Made by a program: the position numbers and the translations under genes. A stretch of DNA of 64,000 nt from Pomphorhynchus laevis (lineage: Eukaryota; Acanthocephala; Palaeacanthocephala; Echinorhynchida; Pomphorhynchidae), in assembly GCA_012934845.2 (NCBI GenBank), contig WNNJ02001786.1:62001-126000 (forward strand), written 5' to 3'. Below the pieces are notes generated by a model, which searched no databases, was not told the DNA's origin, and was given only the letters and a program-made list of their open reading frames with translations. Of this stretch, positions 1 through 10,108 are shown piece by piece; position 1 is the stretch's first letter; each line of letters starts with the position of its first letter.

Positions 1-23
1 CGATTTCGACATGCAATCCTTTT

Positions 24-665
24 ATGGGGTATAATTTGAGATTTTCAATAATCGAAACCGACTCACTAACGTACCCTCACTGCAACAATTGCCATCAGTG
101 GGGGCATTGGTCTGCTGGCTGTTCTCTACCCCATAAGTGCGGCGTGTGTGGTACAACTGCTATACATCCTGAGAAGTGCGAAAGTAAGCCATTTTGCGCA
201 AACTGCGGTGGTGAGCACCCCGCATGGTCAAAAAAGTGTAAAATCTTTAAAGCGTACCAAAAGAGACTTAGGGGTGTGACAGCAAAACCGACTAGCTTCG
301 TGGAAGCTGTCTCGTCTAACAAGAAAGACGACAGGATGCCGGATACGGAAATTCTTAAACTTATTGAAATGCAGCATCAGGCATCGATGATTCAACTTGA
401 AAAATTGGTCCAAAAATTGGTGGGTCAATTAGCGGAATCCTTCCGTTCTCCTCCTTCTGGGAAGACTAACAATATTAAGAAGCCACCAAAATCTAAGAAA
501 CGAAACGGGTCAGCGCTGAGCATAGCTGCTCTGAAGCTTGCTCGGAAGGATTCGATCTGGGCTATGGCTAACGAGGGAAATGAAGATATCCCCCGTGGGC
601 AAGCGACTCCATTTGTCATGACGGGAAGCGGTAAAGGCGACCTTTCCGCCTCTAGTTGCGACTAG
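24..665 (+). pseudogene. LINE family 1 ORF1, C-terminal part (nucleic-acid-binding protein)
   Basis: An open frame of 213 codons, 5'-truncated by the window edge. Three zinc knuckles are visible: C20-C23-H28-C33, C39-C42-H48-C52 and C58-C61-H65-C72. A lysine/serine-rich tail follows. This is the standard ORF1 arrangement of I/Jockey-type LINEs, whose protein binds the element RNA in a ribonucleoprotein. The Met at 24 is internal: the homologous frame in copy B shows that the protein begins about 190 residues earlier. The frame ends at 665, 34 bases before the first Met of ORF2. Confidence 0.85.
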
Positions 666-699
666 GTGGAGGGCGTCCCATTTCGGTAACACTTACGCA

Positions 700-3153
700 A
701 TGGAAAGTAATCAAGGGCCTTTTTCACTGAATATCCTTCAGTGGAATTCGGGAGGTGCTTCCGCCCTTAGCCTTCTATCTGGTAGAGATGCAGATGTTAT
801 AGTCCTTCAGGAGACGCGGTCTATCCGTCTCCCCCAGGATATTACTCGATTTATCCCTAAGCACATCTACACCCACTTTACTCCTTACATAACCCCCTCA
901 CTCCTCTTCATCTCAAGGTCTTTTAACCCTAGTAAAAAGCTCATTAAGATCATCCCTCCTATTAAACTACTCTTGTCCAGCCCTATCTTGTTTAGCTATA
1001 TCACTTTGTAAGAACGGTAAGCGTATAAGCATAGCCAATGTCTATATTCGGTCAGGAGAAATTCACAAGAACCGTGACCTCCTGGATCAAATATTGGGGA
1101 GCGGTTATGACATGTTACTTGGTGACTTCAACGACAGAACTGGTCGTTGGATTAATGCAGCACTCCGCAGAGCAAGGATCGACTATCTTATTCATAAACC
1201 ACCTTCCCCAACCTTTCATTGCTCTACAACAAATTCTCTCCTCGACATATTACTGCTACATAAGATGTGGTTGTTGAAACCCATTTGCACCGAGCAGTCG
1301 CGTCAACAACAGACCACCTCTCATGACCTAATTCGCTGGAGGCTAGAGGACGATACGTTGCTTAGAAGAAGGTTTCACTTTGACCCTATTAGAGTGGCCT
1401 TCTTTCAGGCAGCTATCCAACTCTTCCCCAGAATTGGAATTGAGAGTTTGACCGAATTTAATTCCTACCTCTCATCGCAAGCTACCGCGATCCTTTCGAC
1501 TACCTATAAAGGTCGAATATACAATCCTACTCCAACAAAGCTCAAGGTCCTAGCTAAAATGTTACACCTTCCCAATCTCTATGTTTCCGCCAGACATATC
1601 CTCTCGAATGAATATTGGAGCTCTCGATATAGGCTCCAGCTGAGCAGGGATAGGGCAAGCATTACTCGCCTAAACCCTTCTCAGGCTTCCTTCTGGAAGA
1701 TATTCAAGAAGTTTGTTTGCTGGAAGGATAGAGCCTTGGTTTTGATTGGTAGCATAGGCCTTGACAAAGTTTTAGAGGAGTCACTTTCCTTACATAATTA
1801 TGGAGCCACTCAATCTCCCCAACCAATCCCGCCTTGGTGTGACTTCAGGAGTAGGGACTTATCTGTTACAGATATCCTTAACTCCTGGGGACCACTCCCG
1901 GGCACCTCCAAATCCCACGCGCCACTCACCACTCGTGTCTGTCAGCTTTTGACATACAGTCAGAGAAAGGAGGTCGCCATCACAATGCTATTAGCCTCCC
2001 CGTCTGACATAGCGGACATCAACATCAGCCGTCGAGTTTTTTTTTACCTAAAAAGAGATTAATCACTTGTCCTAAAGATCTGCGGCCCATCTCGATTCAA
2101 AACGCCCTCATATCCATCTACGAGAAAGCGCTTGCGCGTAGAATCCGCGTTCATTTATGTAGGCGTAATTTGATCCCACCGAGTTTTCATGGGTTTGTCA
2201 AAGGGCGCTCGGTCCATTCATCAATTTGTGAGGTGCATCATTTTTGTCAGAATAATAGTCATCAGCTTGCTGTGGCTGTTTTTCTTGATTTTTCAGCTGC
2301 ATTTGACCGGATCTCCATTCCCTTCGTTATCTCCTCTCTCAGGTCCCTCGGGTTGCCTGCGAGAATTGTTAACAGGGTGGAGATATTGCTGTACACCAAG
2401 CGGTTCTACTATGAAGACGACCCTGATGCGCGTCAGTTCTACCCTATTACGGGTGTACCTCAAGGATCCCCACTTTCTCCTATCTTATATCTTGCTGCAT
2501 CCATTGTTCTATTCAAGAATTTTAAACGTGATCAACATCTAGTGGTATATGCTGATGATACCACAGCCTTGTTCTCTGGACGCAGGTGCAAAGATGTAAT
2601 CTCTGACATCAGCCGTTTCTTTTTAAGATTAAAAGATCAGTTGCCCCCATCCAATCTTATTTTAAACTCCTCTAAATCACAGGTGGTAGTCTTTAATGGC
2701 GTTCCTGCCACCAAAAAGAAACTTAAGAGACTAGCACTCTCTGCACTCTCCTCCATTTTGCAGCATCAACCACTCCCCATCTTCACGATTTGAGTAAAAT
2801 ATCTGGGGTTCACCGTTACGGTGAATTGGTCGGCGAAAGCTGACCTGGATAGACTTAAACGTATCCTGAAGAAAGCTAGGTGGGCTCTGAAACGGGCCCA
2901 GCATCTGTCACTGAATGGGATAACCCAAGTGCGCCTCTGGGGTACTTGGGCTATCTCGGGATTAGTCTTCTTCTCACGAGGACGTCCCCCAGAACAAAGA
3001 CTAAGGTTTCTCAAGCTCCTCATCTCGAGATTACCAACCATAGTCCGCCTTGACTGGACCCTTAGGTGTGTGAGAGACCCCGAATGGTTCAGTCAGAGGG
3101 CGGCGCGCTGGTGTGGCCGAGGGGCTCAGATCCCTCTGGACCTGAGGCCGTGA
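700..3153 (+). pseudogene. LINE family 1 ORF2 (endonuclease + reverse transcriptase), frameshifted
   Basis: ORF2 starts at Met 700. The endonuclease region begins ILQWNSGGA and continues ADVIVLQETR; GDFNDRTGRW lies near 1120-1150 in another frame. The RT occupies about 2080-2700, with FLDFSAAFDRI, GVPQGSPLSP and YADD near 2548. A C-terminal region with AKRAQHLSL-like sequence ends at the stop at 3151. The reading frame changes between about 1011 and 1094, near 2050-2170 and near 2793-2821, so no full protein is made. The motifs are clear; the clade assignment is inference. Confidence 0.85.
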
Positions 3154-3276
3154 ATATAAGTTGAAGATTTCAAAATACACGTCGTGAACAGCTTCTATTT
3201 AAAGTTTTCTTTTGCATGTTTTTGTTTCTTAAGTTTTTTATCAGTTATATAGTTATTAATAAAACCCTTACTTACG

Positions 3277-4359
3277 ATGGAAGTAAGTGCTAGTAGTGCA
3301 TCTAACAATTCGTATTTCAGCAGTTTTTTAACGGAAATCATGGAGAATTCCATTATAAAAGATGATATACAGGTAAAATCTATGTCATATTCGGCTGTTA
3401 ACAAGGTAAGCAGTGTTTCTATGTTTAATGGTGAAGGAGAGGTACTTCCTCCCATTCCAAAATTAACAAACTTGGCAGTGATTACGCTGAAAAAGCAGGT
3501 AGAACGGCATAATATGTTCAATTTATTTCTCCGAGCTTTTGCAGCTAACCTACCGAACAGAGGTTTATTCAACTCAGTTAAATATCACGAGACGTCGTTA
3601 AGGATCTCGTTTGCTACGTCAGACCTGCTTGGACGTTATGTAAAATATTTCGAAATAACTCTTGTTGATTATGGGTCACTGGAAGCAAAACCCATTCTGG
3701 CAACTCATAAAATATCCAATCTGCTCAGTCAGTTGGATAAGTGCGATATTGATTGCTTAAAAATCATACAAAATACTTAATTTCCGGTCGGTTAATGGAA
3801 AAAATGGTTTTCCATTGTCGATCGGCTTTTGTTCGGCTACAGCAGAACAAGCCGATGTGCTGACAAAGTCAGGTTGCAATCCTTTCATGGGTTTCAACTT
3901 ACGTTTTTCTTTGGTATCGATAGAAGAATTTACGTTTCCTCACTGTAACAGGTACCACAAGTGTGGCCACTGGGGTTCCACTTGCGACTTGCCAGCTCAG
4001 TTGGGATATGTGGTTTCTCCACATGCCCGGCGTTGCTCTCTGGGGAGAAATGTCTTGCTCCCCCAGCTTGCTCAAACTGCGGTGGAAAACATCCAGCATG
4101 GGGACGGGAATGTCACCTATTTAAAAGTTATTGTAGCCAGTTCAAGCAGCAGTTCAAGCAGCAGTTCAAGCAGGCCCGTCCTAATGCCGATTCATTTGCT
4201 AATTCTGCTCGAATAGCGGACGATGACATGATGAGGGTGGTGGACCTTCGAATTAACACTGCGTTAAAGAAAATAGAGGAGTTGGTATCGAAGGCGGTGT
4301 CGGTCCTGCTCACGAACTCCGCCTTACCTTCATCAGCTGCACTTCCAGTCCCTAAATAA
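3277..4359 (+). pseudogene. LINE family 1 ORF1 with complete N-terminus (copy B)
   Basis: Supplies the ORF1 N-terminus that copy A lacks. Met 3277 opens a 167-codon frame (MEVSASSASNN...) without a recognised domain. After a stop, sequence matching copy A resumes near 3830, and the zinc-knuckle region follows in two frames, with CSNCGGKHPAWGREC in the second. A short in-frame duplication of QFKQ units lies near 4135-4170. The frame ends at 4359, shortly before the inserted family-2 LINE at 4408. Confidence 0.75.
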
Positions 4360-4407
4360 GGGGCTTCAGTTCATCCTACCCCCTATCAAAAAAAGATTTA
4401 TTTTAAG

Positions 4408-6250
4408 GTGGCAAATGCGTGCCAGCGCACGCTTACATGACCACAACAAAACAAAACTGTAAATCATGTGTCGAGAAGGTGTGAACGGAGGAGGTGTTTG
4501 AATGTGATAAAGGAGGGGGCGCGGCGGACGTCGAGAGGGAGTTGATTCCAGGCGAGTGAGGCGGCGACGAGGAAGGATCGGAGACCGTAGTTGTTGGAGT
4601 AATTTGGAACGTGGAGTAAGATGGTATGACGAAACGCAGCGATAGCGAGGTGGGTCGAGTGTCGTCTAAGAAAGGAAGGTTGATGAACGATGAGGAGCCG
4701 ACAGCGATGAGACGAAAAGTTACGAGAAGAATGCGGATTTTGATGCGGATGTGGATGGTAGGGCCAGGAGAGTTGGGCAAAATATGTGGATGTGTGGTCG
4801 AAGCGACGGAGACGAAAGAGCACTCGAACGGCGGAGTTGATTATTCGTTGTAAGGGTAGGATGATAGATTTTTGAGAATTGGCGAAAAGGCTAAGGCAGT
4901 AATCGATTTTAGGGAAAAGAAGCGATGAAAGAAGATACATACAAGAACGGAAGTCGATAAGGGGGCGGATACGGCGGATGTCACGGAGAATTAAGTTAGA
5001 TGAGCGGACCTTGTCACGTACGAATGTTTTAAGGGAAAGGTGATCATAGAAATGGAAGCCTATGAAAGTGATCGATGAGGCAAAATATACAGTGGGAGGA
5101 GATATGCTTGGTTTACCGGGGAGGATCTACATTATTTTGGACTTGTCTGGGTTTAGAACGAGATGGAGATTGGAGATATGTTTGTAGATAAATGAAAGAC
5201 AGTTGGATGCAGAAATGCCGATATCGTGTATGCGATGTGCGGGTGCATGAGCATAGATGAGGATGTCATCGGCGTATTGCATGACGTTAAAGGAGTAAGG
5301 TTTGATAAACGGAGAGAGATCGCCAAGCAGAAGAGAGAAAAGCAGGGGACCTAGGACTGAACCTTGTGGGACCCCGCAAAAAATAGGGATGGGAGGGGAG
5401 GATGATGAATTAGAACAGACGCGAAAGGAACGGTCGGATAGATATGAGGCAAACCATGCTACGGAGAAGGAAGAAAAGCCGTAATCATGACGAAGGCGAG
5501 AATGGAGGACGGAGTGATCGACAATGTCGAATGCGGAGGAGAGGTCGAGGGAGATGAGAACACTATATAGAGCCTTGTCTTGAGTAATGAGTAAGTCGTT
5601 GTACACGTTTATGCATGCGATTTCTGTTGAGTGATTAGAGCAAAAGCGGATTGGAAAGGAGGGTACAGTTTGGATGAGGAGAGATAAGCGTTGATCTGTA
5701 AGATGAGGCGTTCTATATGCTCAGAAAAAGTAGGGAGTAGTGAAATGGGGCGATAGCTAGAAGGGAGGGGTCGAGCGATTGTTTCTTAAGGAGGGAACTA
5801 ACGATTGCGGCTTTCTAGTGTGAAGGGAAGATACGACTGCGAATGGACGAGTTAAACAAGGTTGTGAGAAATGGGGATATCGATGAGCATATAGATTTTA
5901 ATATGTGACTAGGCAGGGGATAGGCAGGTGAGGTTTTGTTGGGCAAGGACATGAGGACAGATGATACTTCTGTAGGTGAGACAGGGAGAAGATGAAAGAG
6001 TTCCGGAAGGATGAGGCTAGACTGGGCAGAGTGGGATAGGATGGAGACCGGGGTGTGAGAGAGCAACGTGGATACTTTAGTCTTGAGAAATGACGAATAA
6101 TCATTGGCATTGATGTTGCACGGCGAAGAGGAGCGAGCAAGGATTGAGTTAAAAGTATGCCAGAGAGTCTTAGAGTTGAATGAAGTGATGATTTTATGCT
6201 GCCAGAAAGAGTTGCACTTGGTACGTAGTAGGTTGAGATGAGATCGGCAA
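4408..6250 (-). mobile_element. CR1/L2-like LINE (family 2), copy 1, 5'-truncated
   Basis: Minus-strand insertion into family-1 copy B. RT motifs read LDLSSAFDIVDH (near 5480), GVPQGSVLGP (near 5365) and MQYADD (near 5280). The C-terminal region has the CR1-type LQRIINSAVRV block near 4830. Several frames are needed. The 3' end on the minus strand is a conserved hairpin at 4408-4444 (GCGTGC paired with GCACGC, loop CAGC) bounded by GTGG and CCAC. The 5' end stops near 6250 at the position where copy 2 reads through at 11950, so the insertion is 5'-truncated, as LINE insertions usually are. Confidence 0.85.
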
Positions 6251-6264
6251 ACTGCTGAAATCTA

Positions 6265-8853
6265 ATAAGCATTGGGGAAATGAAGATGCTGTCCAGGGGC
6301 AAGTGTTTACACTGGATGGGACAAGTTGTGGGAAAAGAAACCTTCCTGCACCTAGCGCTGTCTAGGTGGAGAATCCCCCATCCAACTAATTCTTCACAAT
6401 GTAGAGTACTCGTGAGCCATTTTCACTGAATACCCTTTAGTAGAATTCGAGAGGTGTTTCTGCCCTTAGACTTCTATCCGGTAGAGATGCAGATGTTATA
6501 GTCCTTCAGGAGATGCGGTATATTCGTATCCCCAGGACATTACTCGATTTATCCCCAAGCACATTTTTCCCACTATACTCCGTACATAACCCCACATCAC
6601 TCCTCTTCATCTCAAGGTCTTTTAACCTTAGTTAAATGCTCCCTAAGATTGTCCTTTCTACTTAACTATTCTTGTCTAGCCCTGTCTTGTTTAGTAGTTT
6701 CACTCTGTAAGAACGGTAAACGGCTCAGTCTAGGCAATGTCTACATCCGTCCAGGGGAGATTCACAAGAACCGTGACCTCCTAGATAGGTTCATCGATAG
6801 CGGCTATGACATGGTACTTGGTGTCTTCAACAACATAACTGGTCGTTGAATTAATGCAGTCCTTCGCAGATCCAGGAACGGTTATCTTATTCACAAATCA
6901 CCGCCCCCTACCTTTCATTGCACATCAACAAATTCTGTCTTTGACTTATTACTGCTCCATGAGAGGTGGTTGTTGAAACCCCACTGTACGGAGCAGTCGC
7001 GACAACATCTGTCCACCACGCATGACCTGATTTGCTCTCGGATCGAAGAGGATACGCTGCTTCGAAGGAGATTCCACATTGATCCAATCAGAGTGGCTTT
7101 CTTTCAGGCAGCTATCCAATGCTTCCTTCGAATTGGCAATGAGAGTTTAACCGAATTTAATTCTTACCACTCTTCGCAAGCTACCGCAATTCTATCGACT
7201 ACCTATAAAGGTCGTATATACAATCCCACTCCGACGAAACTTCAAGGTCCTAGCAAAATTGCTTAACCTCCCTAATCTCTCTGCTTCCGCAATACAAGCC
7301 CTCTCGAATGAATACTGGATCACCAGATATAGGTTCCAGCTGGGTAGGGATATGACGAGTATTGCTTGCCTTAACCCTTCTCAGTCTTTCTTCTATAAGA
7401 TTTTCAAGAAGGAATAGTTCGTTTGTTGGAAGGATAGGGCATTGGGTTGGATCGTCAATGTAGGTCTTGAAAAAGTTTTAGAGGAGTCACTAGGCTTAGA
7501 TAACTATGGAGCTACTCAATCAACTCAACCAATCCCGCCTTGGGGTAACTTCAGGAGTAGGTATCTATCTGTTACAGATATCCTTAACTTCTGTGGTCCA
7601 CTCCTGGGCACCTCTACATCCGTCGCTCCACTTTCTTCTCGGGTCTGTCAGCTTTTGACAACCGATTAGAGAAGAAAGCTGGCCCTCACAATGCTTTTAG
7701 CATCATCATCCGATGTAGCAGGCATCAATATTAGTAAGCGAGTTTTTACTCCTAAGAAAAATCCTGCTCATGCTCTAAAGATCTGTGACCTATTGACCTA
7801 TTTTGATTAAAAATGCCGTTGTGTCGATTTACGAAAACGTGCTTGCGTGTAAAATCCGCGACCATTTAAGTAGACGTAATTTGATTCCTTCAGGTATTCA
7901 TGGGTTCATTGAAGGTCGTTTGGTCCATTCAACAGTTGGTGAGGTGGATCAGTTTTGTCGGGTGAACAGATATCGTTAAGTTGTGGCTGTTTTCCTTGAC
8001 TTCTCTGCTGCATTTAACCGCGTCTCCATTCCCTTCGTGATCTCTTCTCTCAGGTCCTTCGGGTTGTCTGCGAGAATTGTGAACAGGGTAAAGATTGTGC
8101 TGTACACCAAGCGATTTTAAAATGAAAATGACCCTGATGCGCGTTAGTTCTACCATATTACGGGTGTGCCTCAAGCTTCACCACTTTCTCTAATCTTATT
8201 TTTTGCTGCTTCCATTAAACTCTTTAAAATATTTAAACGTGAATAACGTCTAGTGGTGTACGCTGATGACACCATAGCCCTGTTCTCTGGAGACAGGTGT
8301 AAAGACGTAGTCTCTGACATCAGCCGTTTCTTTTCAAGATTAAATGACCAACTTCCACCATCCAATCTTATTATAAACTCCGCGAAATCGTAGGTGTTTG
8401 TCTTTTATGGTACCCCTGCAACAAAGCAAAAACTTCAGAGGTTATCACTCTCTGCCCTCTCCTTCATTTTGACTAATCAACCACTCCCTGTCTTCACGAG
8501 TCGAGTAAAATACCTGGGGTTCACCGTTACGGTGAACTGGTCAGCTTAAGCTGACCTGGATAGACTCAAACGTATTCCGAAGAAAGCTAGGTGGGCCCTG
8601 AAACGGGCCCAACATCTGTCATTGAAAGGGAAAACCCAGGTGCACTTTGGGGCACTTGGGCTATCTCGGGATTAGTCTTCTTTTCGAGAGGACTTCCCCC
8701 GTTGCAAAGACTAAGGTTTCTTCAGCTCCTTGTCTCTCGTTTACCTAGCATAGTCCGCGCCTATTGGATTCTTCGAGGGGTGAAATACCCCGGGTGGTTT
8801 AGTCGGAGGGCGGGGTGTTGGATCGGTTGGGGGCTCAGATCCCCCTGCAGCTG
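6265..8853 (+). pseudogene. LINE family 1 ORF2, copy B (decayed)
   Basis: Aligns with copy A ORF2 along its length. The endonuclease start lies near 6420, VYIRPGEIHKNRDLLD near 6740-6790 and a decayed GDFN-like box near 6820. The RT region covers about 7790-8400, with a degraded FLDFSAAFNR and YADD near 8260. The C-terminal block (GTWAISGLVFFSRG) ends near 8853. Several stops and frame changes interrupt it. There is no sign of current function. Confidence 0.8.
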
Positions 8854-9000
8854 AGGCCGTGAGAAGATCGAAAGAAGACGGTTTGACAATTAAATGTTTT
8901 GGTATATGTTGATGATTTGACGTTATGACTGTTTTGTTGTTGACTGTCTTATTTAACTGTTTGTATTTTTTTAATAAAGCCCTTATTAAATTTTACCACT

Positions 9001-9539
9001 CTGTCATTCGCAAGATTATCGACATGCCCGGTATAGGTTGTGGATAAATTTTAAGGAGTATTGCCTGAGGAAACATCATATTGTGTTCTCATCGAATAGT
9101 AAGAGCACAAGCTCCACACGAAATTAAACGCGAATGTATACATTTTAATTATTGTGAACAAAACGACGAACCTACTGATTCGTGCGGTTGTTAACGTACT
9201 GCTTAGAATCAAATGGAGACCGTATCGAGTTAAACAGCGAAATCTAAAACGCCCGTATTTCTTGAAGACTGCATATTTAAATGCGGTTCATCCGACCCTA
9301 TTGCAAATAGTTATTCGTGCTTGTATCGAATATCAAATCGAACAGCGAAAATTACTGACTTTGTAACAAGTGTCACTTCCTGTTGTCAAAAGCCTGGATA
9401 TATGTATTGTCTATAATCTGGAATAATATAATTGTATATTATAATATAATATGTATTGTCTATAATCTGAGACAGAAACCAATAAGAAAGGCTTTTATTC
9501 ACAAATCTAAAATAAAGTCAAGAAGTTAGTAAAGTAACA
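9001..9539. other. Unassigned stretch with short direct repeats
   Basis: No gene recognised. A 70-codon plus-strand frame at 9154-9366 resembles nothing I know. Two copies of TGTATTGTCTATAATCTG lie 52 bp apart near 9402 and 9454, and TCGAGTTAAACAGCGAAA recurs in a diverged form near 9340. Because the gypsy-like end at 9540-9905 is on the minus strand, this stretch may include its terminal repeat; that is inference. Confidence 0.3.
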
Positions 9540-9905
9540 ATAAGTTTATATATCATTCATCCTCGGTGATAGTCTTTCAAGTAGCCAGGCGTTCTTATTG
9601 CTCTTTTTGGCCTTTTGTACCCATCACCACCTTGTTCGTCTTTATCTTCATGGGAAATAGTATATCTTGGTCAGTCGAGATATCATTTAAGTCACTTTCC
9701 GGGAAAACTTGATTTGCATGCTTAGGCAGATTATCAGTTCTGTCTGTATTGGGTCCCTTTGGATCGTTGACAGTTGAGTTAACGCTACTTTTAACCGTTC
9801 TTGCGGCGTTACCATTATTGTTTAAAGTTCTGTCGTAGGTGTTCGAAAGCGTTGAATCGCCATTTGGACATCGTGACAGGTGACGTGTGGCTATGTTGAC
9901 TTATC
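9540..9905 (-). mobile_element. Ty3/gypsy-like element, 3' end of pol only (fossil)
   Basis: On the minus strand the sequence ends in a basic KRPKRAIRTP segment followed by YLKDYH and a stop, the usual ending of Ty3/gypsy pol after the integrase. It is a small broken remnant with no gag, RT or paired terminal repeats nearby. Age looks old. Its 5' side is cut by a family-2 LINE stub at 9976. Confidence 0.5.
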
Positions 9906-9975
9906 GACAAGATGGATATAAAATCCGAGCGCTATATGAATTTGCGTTGATCAACGTTGCGAGTACTAACGGAAC

Positions 9976-10086
9976 GTGGCAAATGCGTGCCATACCTCGC
10001 TTACATGACCACAACAAAACAAAAATTTAAATCATGTGTCGAGAAGGTGTGAACGGATGAGGTGTTTGAATGTGATAAAGGAGGTG
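9976..10086 (-). mobile_element. CR1/L2-like LINE family 2, extreme 3' stub
   Basis: About 110 bp of the family-2 3' end: the GTGG...CCAC hairpin at 9976-10012 followed by the same A-rich and CGAGAAGGTG segments as the longer copies. The next family-2 copy begins 23 bp further on. Both copies are preceded by the same octamer AACGGAAC (9968-9975 and 10101-10108), so two independent 5'-truncated insertions appear to have used, or duplicated, the same target. Confidence 0.75.
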
Positions 10087-10108
10087 CTACGTTCCGTACC
10101 AACGGAAC

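Larger units (their letters stand above)
1..3272 (+). mobile_element. LINE family 1, copy A (5' end outside window)
   Basis: Non-LTR retrotransposon with a zinc-knuckle ORF1 followed by an ORF2 carrying APE-like endonuclease and RT. The window starts inside ORF1; the missing N-terminus can be seen in copy B, where ORF1 starts at 3277. The 3' UTR runs from about 3154 and contains AATAAA near 3259, matching the 3' UTR of copy B near 8980. The coding part is mostly readable but shifts frame several times, so it is a dead but not ancient copy. The zinc knuckles and APE-plus-RT layout suggest the I/Jockey/R1 group; I cannot fix the clade. Copy B follows directly in the same orientation. Confidence 0.85.
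3273..9000 (+). mobile_element. LINE family 1, copy B, split by a CR1/L2-like LINE
   Basis: Second copy of the same family as copy A, in direct continuation of its 3' UTR. ORF1 starts at 3277. The copy is interrupted from about 4408 to 6250 by a minus-strand family-2 LINE, resumes near 6265 in the end of ORF1 (a stretch matching copy A near 572) and continues through ORF2 to about 8853, then a 3' UTR with AATAAA near 8972. It is more decayed than copy A, with several stops and frame changes in ORF2. Confidence 0.85.
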
